From Companilactobacillus kimchiensis (GTDB lineage Bacteria > Bacillota > Bacilli > Lactobacillales > Lactobacillaceae), in NCBI RefSeq assembly GCF_001438805.1, contig NZ_JQCF01000011.1:1-64000 (forward strand): a stretch of 64,000 nucleotides of DNA, in the 5' to 3' direction. Below, piece after piece: positions 47,128 to 57,931 of the stretch; position 1 is the stretch's first letter; each line of letters begins with the position of its first letter. The position numbers and the translations under genes are program-made. Under the pieces are notes generated by a model. It ran no database searches, was not told the origin of the DNA, and worked only from the letters and a program-made list of their open reading frames with translations.

Positions 47128-48501
47128 TTAAAAAATCTTGTGCATTGCATCCGCTACGGTGCTAACGCCAATTATTTGTATTTTATTCTTTTTCGACCAA
47201 TCACCAAGATTATTCTTAGGAATAAAAATACGTTTAAAGCCTAACTTTTCAGCTTCATTGACCCGCTGGTCGATTCGGTTGACCCGACGAACTTCACCAG
47301 TCAAACCAACCTCGCCAACAAAACAATCTGTACCCGAAATTCCCATATTTTTATAGCTGGAAACAATTGACATTGCTAGGGCCAAATCGATTGCTGGTTC
47401 GTCCAATTTAACTCCACCAGTTGATTTCAAATAAGCATCTTGGTTCTGAAGCATTAAATTACCACGTTTTTCTAAAACTGCCATGATAACTGAAACACGA
47501 TTATGATCCAAACCAGTGGCCGTTCGTTTAGCATTACCAAAAACCGTTGGTGTAATCAATGATTGGATTTCAACCAAAATTGGTCTTGTACCTTCCATTG
47601 AAACAACAACTGCAGAACCATTGGCATCAACAAGTCGTTCTTCCAAGAAGATTTCTGATGGATTGGCAACTTCGATCAAACCTTTAGTTTGCATTTCAAA
47701 AATACCAATTTCATTAGTCGAACCAAATCGGTTCTTAACTGAACGCAAAATACGGTAACTGTGGTTCGTGTCCCCCTCAAAGTATAGAACAGTATCCACC
47801 ATGTGTTCCAATATTTTAGGTCCAGCAATGGCACCACCTTTGGTAACATGTCCCACCACAAAAATGGTGATATTTTGTTGCTTGGCAATATTCATCAATT
47901 CGGCTGTGACTTCTCTAATCTGAGAAATACTACCAACCGCTGAAGTTATCTCGGGTTCATCCATCGTCTGGACAGAATCAATGATCAAATAATCTGGATG
48001 CATGTCATCGATAGTCTGACGAATATAGCTCATATCCGTTTGAGGATAAAGATATAAATCATCCCCAGTAATACCTAAACGATCAGCTCGCATCTTGATT
48101 TGAGAAGCACTCTCTTCACCTGAAACGTATAAAACCTTACCGCCAGTATTGGCCAATTGACCAGAAACTTGCGTTAACAAGGTTGATTTACCGATTCCGG
48201 GATCGCCTCCGATTAAAATCAATGATCCTGGAACGATTCCTCCACCAAGTACCCGATTCAATTCACCCATTTGTGTCTTAACTCTAGGTTCCTTTTCAAA
48301 AGAAACATCACCAATTTTAACTGGCTTCGATGTTAAGTCACTAACTCGACGACTTGGTGTAGCACTTGCTTTGGCAGTTTCAGACCGTTCAACTTCCTCA
48401 ACCATTTGATTCCAAACGCCACAGTTAGGACAACGTCCTAAGTATTTAGGTGAAACATAACCACAATTCTGACAAACAAATTTTGTTTTAGCTTTAGCCA
48501 A
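47128..48501 (-). CDS. radA: DNA repair protein RadA
   Basis: A 457-residue RadA. N-terminal C4 zinc finger ([18 protein letters not shown]), RecA-like core with [12 protein letters not shown] and LIIDSVQTM, the RadA motif [11 protein letters not shown], and a Lon-like C-terminal domain. A branch-migration helicase in recombination. In the usual radA-yacL-gltX order. Confidence 0.98.
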   Translation of the reverse strand: MAKAKTKFVCQNCGYVSPKYLGRCPNCGVWNQMVEEVERSETAKASATPSRRVSDLTSKPVKIGDVSFEKEPRVKTQMGELNRVLGGGIVPGSLILIGGDPGIGKSTLLTQVSGQLANTGGKVLYVSGEESASQIKMRADRLGITGDDLYLYPQTDMSYIRQTIDDMHPDYLIIDSVQTMDEPEITSAVGSISQIREVTAELMNIAKQQNITIFVVGHVTKGGAIAGPKILEHMVDTVLYFEGDTNHSYRILRSVKNRFGSTNEIGIFEMQTKGLIEVANPSEIFLEERLVDANGSAVVVSMEGTRPILVEIQSLITPTVFGNAKRTATGLDHNRVSVIMAVLEKRGNLMLQNQDAYLKSTGGVKLDEPAIDLALAMSIVSSYKNMGISGTDCFVGEVGLTGEVRRVNRIDQRVNEAEKLGFKRIFIPKNNLGDWSKKNKIQIIGVSTVADAMHKIF

Positions 48502-48519
48502 TAAAATAGTTCCTTTCTA

Positions 48520-49062
48520 TTATATTCCTGAAGAACCAAATCCTCCATGACGTTGTGTTAAACCACCTTCATCATCATCTGTAGTCAGATAATTAATAAA
48601 GATACCTTGGGCCAAACGTTCGCCCTTCTTGACTTTATAATCCACTGGAAAAAAGTTAATCAATTGTACGAATAATTCACCCTCGTTGGCTTCATTATTG
48701 TAATAATCAGCATCGACAACACCAATTCCATTAGGAATCGATAAACCACGTTTTAATGGATTGCTGGAACGACTAGCAATAAGTAACACTTCATCCTCCT
48801 GCATAAAAGCCTTGATCCCCGTTGGGACTAAGACCGGTTTGATTGCTTTTTGAACCTCAGTGATTTTTTCATCATCCATTTTGCCTTTATTAAGTAAAAA
48901 TTTAAAAACATTTAATACACCGAATTTCCAAATTGAAGGTACTACGAAATCAGCAGCACTTTCAATATCATAACCGGCAGCATTTTTAGTTTGACGAATT
49001 GGTAAATTAATACCCTGATCCTCATATTTTTTTACAATTTCAAATCCACGTTTTTTTGTCAA
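48520..49062 (-). CDS. dut: dUTP diphosphatase (dUTPase)
   Basis: A 180-residue trimeric dUTPase fold, longer than the usual 140-150. Motif 1 NAAGYDIESAAD, motif 2 SRSSNPLKRGLS, motif 3 GIGVVDADYYNN, motif 4 GERLAQGIF and motif 5 RHGGFGSSG are all readable. About 35 extra residues (roughly 42-77) sit between motif 1 and 2. It starts at a TTG after AAGGAG. Converts dUTP to dUMP, keeping uracil out of DNA. Located just upstream of radA. Confidence 0.94.
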   Translation of the reverse strand: MTKKRGFEIVKKYEDQGINLPIRQTKNAAGYDIESAADFVVPSIWKFGVLNVFKFLLNKGKMDDEKITEVQKAIKPVLVPTGIKAFMQEDEVLLIASRSSNPLKRGLSIPNGIGVVDADYYNNEANEGELFVQLINFFPVDYKVKKGERLAQGIFINYLTTDDDEGGLTQRHGGFGSSGI

Positions 49063-49193
49063 ATTGAAAACTCCTTACGCATTAGATATCTAAAATAATA
49101 GCATTTTAACCGCTATAAGACTATTCATAACACTGACTTTCTTCTTATAATAGAGTAAAATTAAACTAAATTAATCAAGCAGGAGGTAGTTAT

Positions 49194-49496
49194 ATGGAAA
49201 TGAAACATGAAGATGGTCGTTTCTATCTCGAAGATAATGATGACATGATTGGTGAAATTACCTATTCGACAGTCAAAGATGGGGTTATTTCACTTGATCA
49301 TACCTATGTTAATGATAGTTATCGTGGACAAGGTCTCGCCGGAAAATTGCTCAATGCAGCCTTAGATTATGCAGACTTAAAAAGTTTGAAGATCGTACCT
49401 GTTTGTGAATATGCTAAAGCTGCTTTTGAAAGAAAACCAGAAATCAGATTTTTATTAACTGAAAATTACCAAAAGTTACTAAAGGGGGAAAATTAG
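49194..49496 (+). CDS. Small GNAT-fold acetyltransferase (YjdJ-like)
   Basis: A 100-residue N-acetyltransferase-like protein of the COG2388 type. The acetyl-CoA loop is YRGQGLAGKLLNAALDYA and the C-terminal part KIVPVCEYAKAAFERKPE is typical. Function unknown. The ATG has AGGAGG eight bases upstream. Its stop touches the rpiA start, so translation is probably coupled. Confidence 0.9.
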   Translation: MEMKHEDGRFYLEDNDDMIGEITYSTVKDGVISLDHTYVNDSYRGQGLAGKLLNAALDYADLKSLKIVPVCEYAKAAFERKPEIRFLLTENYQKLLKGEN

Positions 49497-50186
49497 TTGG
49501 ATCAAAATGAATTGAAAAAGGCCGTTGGTGTTAAATCCGTTGATTTTATTAAGAGTGATACAGTCGTTGGTCTTGGTACTGGCTCAACTGTTTACTTTAT
49601 GATTGAAGAACTTGGTCGCAGATATCAAGCTGGTGAAATTAAAAACATCGTTGCTGTTACCACTTCTTCACGTTCTGAGAAGCAAGCTAAATCTCTAGGC
49701 ATCCCTACTAAGGACCTCAATGATGTCGATCATATCGACTTAACCATTGATGGTGCTGACCAAATTGATAGAAATTATCAAGGTATCAAGGGTGGCGGTG
49801 CTGCTCACTTACTTGAAAAAATGGTTGCGACTAACTCAACTAAGAATATCTGGATTGTTGACCAATCAAAGTTGGCTGATACTTTAGGTAGTTTCCCATT
49901 GCCACTAGAAGTTATTCCTTTCGGTTGTGAAAAAACTTTCTCTGACCTACAAAGAGAAGAATTACATCCTGAATTTCGTTTAGATGAAAATGGCAAACGT
50001 GTTTTAACTCACAATAAAAATTATGTTATTGATTTAAAAATGGGTTCAATCACACACCCACATTTGTTGGCTGAATGGTTAGATCACCAAGTGGGAATAG
50101 TTGCACACGGACTATTTCTTGATATAGTTAATACTATTATCGTCGGTTATGATGATGGACCAAAAGTAATCGATAATATCAGATAG
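49497..50186 (+). CDS. rpiA: Ribose-5-phosphate isomerase A
   Basis: A 229-residue RpiA interconverting ribulose-5-phosphate and ribose-5-phosphate. [26 protein letters not shown] and [14 protein letters not shown] are the active-site blocks. TTG start (49497) after AAAGGGGGAAA. Adjacent to the acetyltransferase gene and 13 nt from pepC, likely one transcript. Confidence 0.97.
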   Translation: MDQNELKKAVGVKSVDFIKSDTVVGLGTGSTVYFMIEELGRRYQAGEIKNIVAVTTSSRSEKQAKSLGIPTKDLNDVDHIDLTIDGADQIDRNYQGIKGGGAAHLLEKMVATNSTKNIWIVDQSKLADTLGSFPLPLEVIPFGCEKTFSDLQREELHPEFRLDENGKRVLTHNKNYVIDLKMGSITHPHLLAEWLDHQVGIVAHGLFLDIVNTIIVGYDDGPKVIDNIR

Positions 50187-50199
50187 AGGAGAATATTGT

Positions 50200-51543
50200 A
50201 TGACTAAAGAAATTACATCAACAGATTTAACTAAATTTCAAACTGCTTTTGAAAAGACACCCGGTTCTTCAGCAATAAAAAACGCGGTTGCTAACAACGG
50301 TTTATACAAATCAAGTGAAACTATTGCTTCTAAAGTAGCCATGGACCCAACTTTCTCAGTTGAACTTGATACTGGTAAAGTTGCTGACCAAAAACAATCT
50401 GGCCTTTGCTGGGTATTCGCTGCCTTGAACACTATGAGACACCCTCTTCAAGATAACTTCAAGATCAAGGGTTTTGAATTATCACAAGGTTACATGTTGT
50501 TCTGGGACAAATTAGAAAAATCTAACTACTTCTTCCAAAACGTTATCAACACTGCTGCCCTTCCAGTTGGCGACCGTAAAGTCGACTTCTTAATGACAAC
50601 CCCTCAACAAGATGGTGGTCAATGGGATATGGTCATGGCACTTGTTCAAAAATATGGTGTCGTTCCTAAGGCTGTAATGCCTGATACATTCAGTCGAACA
50701 AACTCTTCTGAATTAAACACGGTTCTTAACAAGAAATTACGTAAAGATGCCATCATTTTACGTAACCTTGTTAATGACAACAAATCTGAAGAAGATATTA
50801 ACCGTAAAAAGAATGAATTATTAAGTGAAATTTACAAGATTCTAGTTTATACAGTCGGCGTTCCACCTACTAAGTTTGACTGGTCATATCGTGATGACGA
50901 CAAGAACTATCACAAAGAAACAGGCATCACACCTCAAGAGTTCTTCAAGAAATATGTTGGCTGGGATTTAGACAGTTATATTTCAACAATCAACGCACCC
51001 ACTGCTGATAAACCTTACAACCACGTCTATACTGTTGAAATGTTAGGTAACGTTATCGGCGGTCGCCAAGTTCGTCACTTGAACCTTGAAATCAATGACT
51101 TCAAAAAGTTAGCTGTTAAACAACTCCAAGCTGGCGAAACAGTTTGGTTCGGTAGTGATGTTGGTCAAAGCTCTGATCGTAAGATCGGTATCATGGACAC
51201 AAATATCTATGATCTTGAAGGGCTTTTGAACACTGATCTCAAGATGACTAAAGCAGAACGTCTTGATTACATCGAAAGTATGATGACCCATGCCATGGTT
51301 ATTACTGGTGTTGATCTTGATGAAAACGGCAATCCACTCAAGTGGAAAGTTGAAAATTCATGGGGTGAAAAAGTCGGTAACAAGGGTTACTTCGTGATGA
51401 GTGACTCATGGTTTGATGAATACGTTTATCAACTAGTTATCAACAAGAAATACTTATCAGATGATTTAAAGAATACCTTTGAAACAGAATCTAAAGAGCC
51501 TAAAGTTCTAGCACCATGGGATCCAATGGGTGCTTTAGCTTAA
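50200..51543 (+). CDS. pepC: Aminopeptidase C (bleomycin hydrolase family C1)
   Basis: A 447-residue cytoplasmic cysteine peptidase. Catalytic Cys70 in QSGLCWVFAALN, His in the THAMVITGVDL block and Asn in KVENSWGEK. The C-terminal arm ends in ALA, which folds into the active site in PepC and gives aminopeptidase action. Key enzyme in casein peptide use by lactic acid bacteria. Co-transcribed with rpiA; a strong terminator follows. Confidence 0.98.
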   Translation: MTKEITSTDLTKFQTAFEKTPGSSAIKNAVANNGLYKSSETIASKVAMDPTFSVELDTGKVADQKQSGLCWVFAALNTMRHPLQDNFKIKGFELSQGYMLFWDKLEKSNYFFQNVINTAALPVGDRKVDFLMTTPQQDGGQWDMVMALVQKYGVVPKAVMPDTFSRTNSSELNTVLNKKLRKDAIILRNLVNDNKSEEDINRKKNELLSEIYKILVYTVGVPPTKFDWSYRDDDKNYHKETGITPQEFFKKYVGWDLDSYISTINAPTADKPYNHVYTVEMLGNVIGGRQVRHLNLEINDFKKLAVKQLQAGETVWFGSDVGQSSDRKIGIMDTNIYDLEGLLNTDLKMTKAERLDYIESMMTHAMVITGVDLDENGNPLKWKVENSWGEKVGNKGYFVMSDSWFDEYVYQLVINKKYLSDDLKNTFETESKEPKVLAPWDPMGALA

Positions 51544-51597
51544 TCTAATTTCTACATTAATAGAACGAGAATGTATTTAACTTCCCGTTTTTCACAA

Positions 51598-51648
51598 AGA
51601 GGGCCCATATTAACTGATGTAATGTCAGCTAATATGGGCTCTCTTTTA
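51598..51648 (+). terminator. Terminator after pepC
   Basis: AGAGGGCCCATATTA pairs with TAATATGGGCTCTCT, with an inner CTGA/TCAG extension and a T-run. It closes the acetyltransferase-rpiA-pepC unit. Confidence 0.9.
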
Positions 51649-51707
51649 TCGTTGATATAAGTTTTAGTAAAACTAAAAACTATTTCTAAAGTTCGATTAG
51701 ATCATAA

Positions 51708-51897
51708 GTTAACTTAGCTTCCCGTCTTCCATAAAAATCGGCAATAGGGTCGAACGCGGTGGGCATCGTTTCGAACCAACTCAAGTTCGGAGTTGGTTTG
51801 AAATCGAGCCTTCTACTAGGCCAGCAAAGGACGGAGGCTGACCTAGTAGAATTTCACGGCTGACCCTATTGCCGATTTTTATTCCAGACTAATTAAC
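51708..51897. repeat. 190-bp palindromic element E1 between pepC and pepX
   Basis: A 21-bp perfect inverted repeat (51731-51751 and 51862-51882) closes the element, flanked by GTTAA-TTAG/CTAA-TTAAC pairing for a total arm near 40 bp. Inside are hairpins CCAACTC/GAGTTGG and TTCTACTAGG/CCTAGTAGAA. The motif GGTCAGCC occurs twice on the minus strand and echoes GGTCAGC of the subtype I repeats. It could be a structured RNA or a small MITE-like element. No coding frame is seen. Confidence 0.6.
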
Positions 51898-52078
51898 TCT
51901 TTGATTGTTTGTTTCTGTTAATGAAAATATATATTTTTAATTCGAAAAACCTATATTAGTTAATAGTCAATACAGGCTATTGCTAATTCCTAGAAAGATA
52001 CACTAGTGACAAAAATCTATTTAAAGTCAGTAATATAAAAGCGTTTTTCAATTACATAGTATAGAAATCAACCAACTA

Positions 52079-52256
52079 GCTCGGAGCAAGGAAGAAAAAA
52101 TGGTTCAATAGCGACATTTTACTTATTCAGCGAACCTTGCCGGATTAGTAAAAGGCCAAGCTTGAAGACTATTGTCAATGCCTATCGCATTGATGATAGG
52201 CTCCAAGTTGTGCCCGATATGTTCCAGCCATCTTTTTCTTCCTTGTGGAGAGCGGC
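52079..52256 (+). repeat. 180-bp structured element E2 between pepC and pepX
   Basis: Closed by CAAGGAAGAAAAA-ATGG (52087-52103) and its near-complement (52228-52245, one bulge). Inside, a TTTTAC stem and a TGCCTATC/GATAGGC hairpin are visible. It opens GGAGCAAGG and closes CCTTGTGGAGAGCGG, so both ends share words with the subtype I repeats in the other orientation. The rest of 51900-52469, including the pepX promoter region, shows nothing further. Confidence 0.55.
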
Positions 52257-52469
52257 ATCATAATAATGATTCTGTTAACTTACACTCTAAGGAAAATTAT
52301 CAATAACATCAATTAATTAGTCATTTTAAAATAATTAGGTTATTATCACTGATAATACAGCTAGTATTCATAAAAAATCCTTACAGTTTCAACTGAAGTT
52401 TGAAGTTTCTACTGATTTAATATAGAGTGCATTATATAAGGAATTTAATATCTAAAAGGAGTTGTCATA

Positions 52470-54893
52470 ATGAAAAATAATCAATTTGCAATTCGTCCCA
52501 CAGATTTTAAAGATCAATTAACCGAATTAAAGGAAATCAAGTTTCTGGATAGGGATAATGAATCCGAAACTGATACGATCAAGCTTTGGAAAAGTTTTCT
52601 AAGCAAGAGCTTTCTAGAAGCTCAAACATCATCTGTTCTTGAAGAAAAATTGCAGACTTATATGGCAACTAGTGACATGAATTTGGATGAATATTTGGAC
52701 TCCGCCACCAATGTTACCGTTGAAGCATTCTACAATGTTGCTTTACAACTCCTCAAATTCAATCCTGATGTCGACTTTTCATTTGATAACCCATTGGCAG
52801 CCATGAAAAAGATTCAATTATTCGTCGCTGATCATCAGGCAGCTATTTTTTCAACTGATGAATTGAAATCTGCTTGGTACTGGCTCCTAGCTACTCACAA
52901 TAAGATTGGGCAAACTTTTGTCGACTCCTTGGCAACTAAGGGATATTTCACACAATTCTATGGCAAAGTAACTAAACCTTTATTATTTAATGGTAAAACC
53001 TTACCTGTCTTTGATCCACATCAATTGATCCGTGAGGTCGTTTATGTCGAATCACCCCAAGATAGTGACCATGACGGTAAGCGTGACCTACTCAAGGCGG
53101 AAATCTTACGTCCCAGAGAAACTGAACAAGGCTTAAAAGTCCCAGTTCTTTATACAGCCAGTCCTTATAATCAAGGAACTAATGACGAAACTGGTGAAAA
53201 ATTAACTCATAATGTCAATGTACCTTTGGCACATAAACAACCAAATAATTTAAAATATTCCGACATTGAATATCACGATTCTGAAACTCCACTACCCAGA
53301 CCCCGTACAATTAATGGACAAACCAAACAAGCTGAAGAAACTTTCTCCAGAGAAAGTTCATACACCCTTAATGATTACTTCTTAGCTCGTGGATTTGCCG
53401 TCATCTACATGGCTGGTATTGGTACCAAAGATTCCGACGGTTTAAGAACCACTGGTGACTCAGAAGAAACCACTTCAACCGTTTCAATCATCAAATGGCT
53501 AACCGGTCAAGTCCCCGCCTTTACTAATCGTACCGATAATATTCAAATTAAAGCCTGGTGGACTAATCAAAAAGTTGCTATGACTGGGCGATCATATTTA
53601 GGTACTATGGCCACTGCCGCAGCAACTACCGGTGTTACGGGACTAAAAACTGTCATCAGTGAAGCTGCTATCTCCAACTGGTATGACTATTATCGTGATG
53701 GTGGCCTAGTAATTGCCCCTGGTGGTTTCCCAGGTGAAGATGCTGATGTTTTAGCTGAAGAGACCTTTAGTCGCCGTTTGCAACCAGGCGATTTTAATAA
53801 AGTAAAAGATGATTGGAATGAACAGATTAAATCTATTTATCAGGGTGAAGATCGTAACACTGGTGATTACAATACCTTCTGGGACGCTCGTAACTACCAT
53901 AAAGACTTCAAGAATATCACTGCTGACGTCTTCATGGTCCATGGTTTGAACGACTGGAACGTTAAACCTAGAAACGTTGAGCGTCTCTGGAATGGCATTA
54001 AACATAACGGCGTTACGCAAAAGATTATTCTCCATCAAGGACAACATATTTATATCAACGCTTTCAGATCTATTGACTATAACGATATTATTAACCTCTG
54101 GTTAACCCATGAATTACTTGGCATTGAAAATCAGGCTAAGGAAATAATTCCTAATGTCATTATTCAGGATAATACTAAACCCGAGAATTGGACGGCCTAT
54201 AAAGACTGGTCTAGCGACGAAAATAAGCAAATTAAATATAATTTATCAGCTGATAAATTAGTTACTGAAACAACTCCCACCCTTACCAAATCATTCGCCG
54301 ACAAGTTAGCTGATGACACCTTTGCACTCTATCGTGATCATAACGATGCTTGGGAACATGATCTAATTGCTTCTGACGATAAGCTAAGCAAAAACCACCT
54401 TACCTTCAAAACTGATATTTTAGATAAAGATTTAATTATTGACGGTAAAACTAAAATCAATCTAAGTGTTTCCTCTAATGAAGACATTGGCCTCTTAAGT
54501 TTCCAACTAATTGATTATGGAACTGCCAAACGTCTGAATGTTTCACCTTCTATTTTGGGCAAAAATAATTTAGCGGAGACTTATGACTGGCGTGAAGATA
54601 ATTTACGTGAATTCACTTCTGGTCCAGCTACTCCTTTCAAAATGATCACTAAAGGACATCTTAATTTACAAAACCGCGAAAACAACTATAAAGTTGATGA
54701 ACTAAAACCCAATGTCTTTTATAATATTAATGTTGAACTACAACCAACATTTTATAAATTACTTCAGGGCCATCAACTAGGTCTGATTGTTTACGCAACA
54801 GACTTTGGCATGACGGTTCGCGGTAATCAAAATATCAAATATACAGTTCAATTGGATAATTCATCATTACTTGTCCCTGTCCACTTGAATTAA
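52470..54893 (+). CDS. pepX: Xaa-Pro dipeptidyl-peptidase
   Basis: An 807-residue S15 family serine peptidase that removes X-Pro dipeptides from N-termini. The nucleophile lies in [12 protein letters not shown], the catalytic Asp is near [11 protein letters not shown] and the His in LHQGQHI. N-terminal helical domain and C-terminal jelly-roll are in the usual order. ATG after AAAGGAG. Together with PepC it finishes peptide degradation. Confidence 0.98.
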   Translation: MKNNQFAIRPTDFKDQLTELKEIKFLDRDNESETDTIKLWKSFLSKSFLEAQTSSVLEEKLQTYMATSDMNLDEYLDSATNVTVEAFYNVALQLLKFNPDVDFSFDNPLAAMKKIQLFVADHQAAIFSTDELKSAWYWLLATHNKIGQTFVDSLATKGYFTQFYGKVTKPLLFNGKTLPVFDPHQLIREVVYVESPQDSDHDGKRDLLKAEILRPRETEQGLKVPVLYTASPYNQGTNDETGEKLTHNVNVPLAHKQPNNLKYSDIEYHDSETPLPRPRTINGQTKQAEETFSRESSYTLNDYFLARGFAVIYMAGIGTKDSDGLRTTGDSEETTSTVSIIKWLTGQVPAFTNRTDNIQIKAWWTNQKVAMTGRSYLGTMATAAATTGVTGLKTVISEAAISNWYDYYRDGGLVIAPGGFPGEDADVLAEETFSRRLQPGDFNKVKDDWNEQIKSIYQGEDRNTGDYNTFWDARNYHKDFKNITADVFMVHGLNDWNVKPRNVERLWNGIKHNGVTQKIILHQGQHIYINAFRSIDYNDIINLWLTHELLGIENQAKEIIPNVIIQDNTKPENWTAYKDWSSDENKQIKYNLSADKLVTETTPTLTKSFADKLADDTFALYRDHNDAWEHDLIASDDKLSKNHLTFKTDILDKDLIIDGKTKINLSVSSNEDIGLLSFQLIDYGTAKRLNVSPSILGKNNLAETYDWREDNLREFTSGPATPFKMITKGHLNLQNRENNYKVDELKPNVFYNINVELQPTFYKLLQGHQLGLIVYATDFGMTVRGNQNIKYTVQLDNSSLLVPVHLN

Positions 54894-55017
54894 AACCCAA
54901 ATCGGCTAAATGCTTTGATATATATCGAAACTAACGCGACTAAAATTAAGTGGTTTCATACTATCAAATCTAATGTTACAATTGCCGTTGAACTGTTTAT
55001 TTTTGGAGATTATTTAT

Positions 55018-57102
55018 ATGGAAAAGATGCAACTAAACTCGTTGAAGAATAACCCCCATTCCAAGAAAAGTGTCGCAGGATTCCTTATTGCTTTAGGAAT
55101 CGTATACGGGGATATTGGTACCTCTCCCCTATATGTTATGCACTCTTTGATGGTTGGGAATGGTGGACTTGGAAAAATGTCCACCGATTTTATTCTAGGT
55201 AGTGTTTCATTAATATTTTGGACACTGACCTTAGTAACAACAATTAAATACGTGTTAATCGCTTTGAGAGCTGATAACCGTGGTGAAGGTGGTATTTTTG
55301 CCCTTTACACTTTGGTTAGAAAGCGTGCTAAGTGGTTGATCATCCCAGCAATGATTGGTGGGGCAACCTTCCTTGCTGATGGTATGATGACGCCAGCTGT
55401 TACCGTTACAGCTGCGATTGAAGGTTTAAAGGGTATTGCAATCAACAATACCATCCTGATCAATACACAGAATCAAGTAATCATCGTTACTTTGATTATC
55501 TTGTCAACTTTATTCTTCATTCAAAGATTTGGGACACAACTGATTGGACGAGCCTTTGGTCCCATCATGTTGGTCTGGTTTGCTTTTCTTGGTTTGATTG
55601 GAATCATCAATCTTTCTTCTGACTGGACTATTATCAGAGCCTTGAATCCTTACTATGCAATTGCTCTATTAAGAAGTCCCATGAATATTCGTGGTGTCTT
55701 CATCCTAGGCAGTATCTTCCTTGCTACTACTGGTGCTGAAGCCCTTTATTCTGACATGGGACATGTTGGTCGACCTAATATTTATACCAGTTGGCCTTTC
55801 GTTAAAATTTGTTTATTACTAAGTTATCTAGGTCAAGCTGCTTGGATAATTGGCGTTAAAGATAACGCTTCGCTTCAAAACATGGGTTCAGCTATGAATC
55901 CGTTCTATCAATCTATCCCCGCTGATTTTAGACTCTTTGGAATCTTCCTTTCAGCTATGGCTGCTATCATCGCTTCTCAAGCCTTGATTTCTGGTTCATA
56001 TACTTTGGTATCTGAAGCTACTAAATTAAGAATTTTCCCAAGATTAAAAACTTATTATCCAACTAACTTTAAGGGACAGCTTTACATCCCAACTGTTAAT
56101 TCAATCATCTGGGTCGTTTGTTTGTTCATTGTTTTGTTCTTCAAAACATCTGAAAACATGTCAAACGCCTATGGTCTAGAAATTACGATCACGATGTTGA
56201 TGACAACTATCTTGCTCCATCAATGGTTATTGATGAAACGTGCTAATCGTTTCTTTACGACAATTATCATTAGTTTCTTCTTTATCATTGAAAGTATTTT
56301 CTTTGTAACCAACAGTAGTAAATTCATTCATGGTGCTTACATCACAATGACAATTGCTGCTTTATTGATTGCAGTTATGTTTATCTGGAGATATGGGGAA
56401 CGTCTTAAGGACGACAATACTTATCGGAGTCACTTTGTTTCTCTATTAGCTTTCAAACATCAATTAAATGATTTGAGAAAAGATCCTAGTTACCCACTAT
56501 ATACAACTAACTTGGTTTACTTAACTAAGATTCATGACGGCTATCGAATCAAGAAGAATATCCTTTATTCAATTCTTGATAAACGTCCTAAGCGTGCCCA
56601 AGTTTATTGGTTCGTAACAGTTAATGTTACTGATGAACCATATACAGCTGCTTATAGTGTTGAAACCTTTGATACTGATTATATGGTCAGTGTTCAGCTC
56701 TACCTAGGTTTCAGAGTCGATCAGAAGGTTAATGTCTATCTCCGTCAAGTTGTTAACGACATGATGTCTAATGGCGAGATCAGACCACAGCCACAGAAAT
56801 ACACCACAATTCCTGATCGTGATGTTGGGGACTTCTCCTTTGTTATTATCAAAGAGGTCCTCTCACCTGATACGAAGATCAGTAGCGTCAAGAAGAGTGT
56901 CATTCACATGCGCTTGGTTCTTCAAAAATTCATTTCACCAGCTACTTGGTTCGGTCTTTCATACAGTGATGTTGTGGAAGAACGAGTACCATTAGTTCTT
57001 GGTAAAGTATCACTTAATCGTTTGCGCCTAGTTAGAAAAGATCGTTCAGCTTTAAAAGATATTGAAGTTGATGGCGAAATTGATGACGATGACGACGAAT
57101 AA
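55018..57102 (+). CDS. kup: Potassium uptake protein Kup
   Basis: A 694-residue KUP/HAK/KT transporter with about twelve membrane segments. GIVYGDIGTSPLYVM at the start, DNRGEGGIFALYTL, and TGAEALYSDMGHVG are family signatures. The C-terminal 230 residues are cytoplasmic, ending in an acidic tail (DDDDDE). Start at 55018 after GGAG; an upstream ATG would add 15 residues. Proton-coupled K+ import. A second regulator site such as a c-di-AMP riboswitch was not seen in the 124-nt leader. Confidence 0.96.
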   Translation: MEKMQLNSLKNNPHSKKSVAGFLIALGIVYGDIGTSPLYVMHSLMVGNGGLGKMSTDFILGSVSLIFWTLTLVTTIKYVLIALRADNRGEGGIFALYTLVRKRAKWLIIPAMIGGATFLADGMMTPAVTVTAAIEGLKGIAINNTILINTQNQVIIVTLIILSTLFFIQRFGTQLIGRAFGPIMLVWFAFLGLIGIINLSSDWTIIRALNPYYAIALLRSPMNIRGVFILGSIFLATTGAEALYSDMGHVGRPNIYTSWPFVKICLLLSYLGQAAWIIGVKDNASLQNMGSAMNPFYQSIPADFRLFGIFLSAMAAIIASQALISGSYTLVSEATKLRIFPRLKTYYPTNFKGQLYIPTVNSIIWVVCLFIVLFFKTSENMSNAYGLEITITMLMTTILLHQWLLMKRANRFFTTIIISFFFIIESIFFVTNSSKFIHGAYITMTIAALLIAVMFIWRYGERLKDDNTYRSHFVSLLAFKHQLNDLRKDPSYPLYTTNLVYLTKIHDGYRIKKNILYSILDKRPKRAQVYWFVTVNVTDEPYTAAYSVETFDTDYMVSVQLYLGFRVDQKVNVYLRQVVNDMMSNGEIRPQPQKYTTIPDRDVGDFSFVIIKEVLSPDTKISSVKKSVIHMRLVLQKFISPATWFGLSYSDVVEERVPLVLGKVSLNRLRLVRKDRSALKDIEVDGEIDDDDDE

Positions 57103-57115
57103 TATTAAATAAAAT

Positions 57116-57150
57116 AAGGGACATTCCAATTAAATGGAGTGTCCCTTTTA
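57116..57150. terminator. Bidirectional terminator between kup and the PH-like gene
   Basis: AAGGGACA and TGTCCCTT, with inner CC/GG pairing, lie between two convergent genes; T-runs occur on both strands. Confidence 0.85.
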
Positions 57151-57163
57151 GTTTGCATAATTT

Positions 57164-57688
57164 TCAAACCTGAAATATCTCAACTGTTTTTTGATTCAAT
57201 TTATCATTAATAAAATCTACCACCCACTCAACATCTTTTTCAGGTGCACCAGATTTTTTTAAGTTCCAAGATAAATCCAAAGCTACATTATGACCATTAT
57301 CCAATCTCAGAACAATATAATGTGGTGTCACTTTATTGGATGAATTATTCTTATTAACTACCAACGAATATGATTCAATATTATCAAAAGAAACGACATC
57401 TTGCTTCTTAATCAAAGGTAGAAAGATACCTACAATCCGTTTTCTCCACGTACTGTAGTCATAATAATAGACGTCTTTCTCAGTAATTCTCCAAAAACCA
57501 TACAGAGTCGGTAAACTACGCGGATAAATAATACTGCTTTGAATGAAAAAGGCTACGATTCCAAAAACGATACCGGCATCTAGCTTTTGCCCAGTTAGAA
57601 TAAAAATAAAAGTACCAATTGCTGCTCCAAAGATCAAACTATTAAATAATGGTTTCCAATTAAGCTTTCTTGCAAAACTTTTTTCCAT
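57164..57688 (-). CDS. Two-TM membrane protein with PH-like domain (paralog of 14144-14707)
   Basis: A 174-residue protein with two N-terminal membrane segments (about 15-32 and 36-52), then LYGFWRITEKDVYYYDYSTW and a beta-rich soluble part. It shares layout and several blocks (VALDLSWNLKKS against VNLDLSADWD) with the gene at 14144. Function unknown; next to three small PH-like proteins on the other strand. Confidence 0.7.
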   Translation of the reverse strand: MEKSFARKLNWKPLFNSLIFGAAIGTFIFILTGQKLDAGIVFGIVAFFIQSSIIYPRSLPTLYGFWRITEKDVYYYDYSTWRKRIVGIFLPLIKKQDVVSFDNIESYSLVVNKNNSSNKVTPHYIVLRLDNGHNVALDLSWNLKKSGAPEKDVEWVVDFINDKLNQKTVEIFQV

Positions 57689-57931
57689 CTTTATCGCCCA
57701 CTTTGAATTTATTAATATTTATTAATGAATCCTTTAATAAATTAATTCAAAAATAGTCTGTCTTCACTTTTAAAGCAACGATGTGGCTCAATTATGTACA
57801 TCTTGTCATAGCCAAGTCGACAGCTGTTACTGATTAATTATTTGTCTTTATAATTCAAAGTAATCAATGGTATCAATAATATTTATCATTGATAATCAAA
57901 GTTTTTATTGAGAAAGAAGAAAGTGATTACT
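57689..57931. other. Divergent promoter region
   Basis: About 240 bp between divergent genes. ATCAATG and CATTGAT arms (57867-57894) form a weak inverted repeat shortly before the small plus-strand gene. Nothing else stands out. Confidence 0.4.

Noticed and set aside
51708-51897. 6S RNA candidate
   Set aside because: Length and long outer stem fit loosely, but the element has several internal hairpins rather than one long hairpin with a central bubble.
54894-55017. c-di-AMP (ydaO) riboswitch before kup
   Set aside because: The leader is only about 120 nt and lacks the conserved ydaO blocks.
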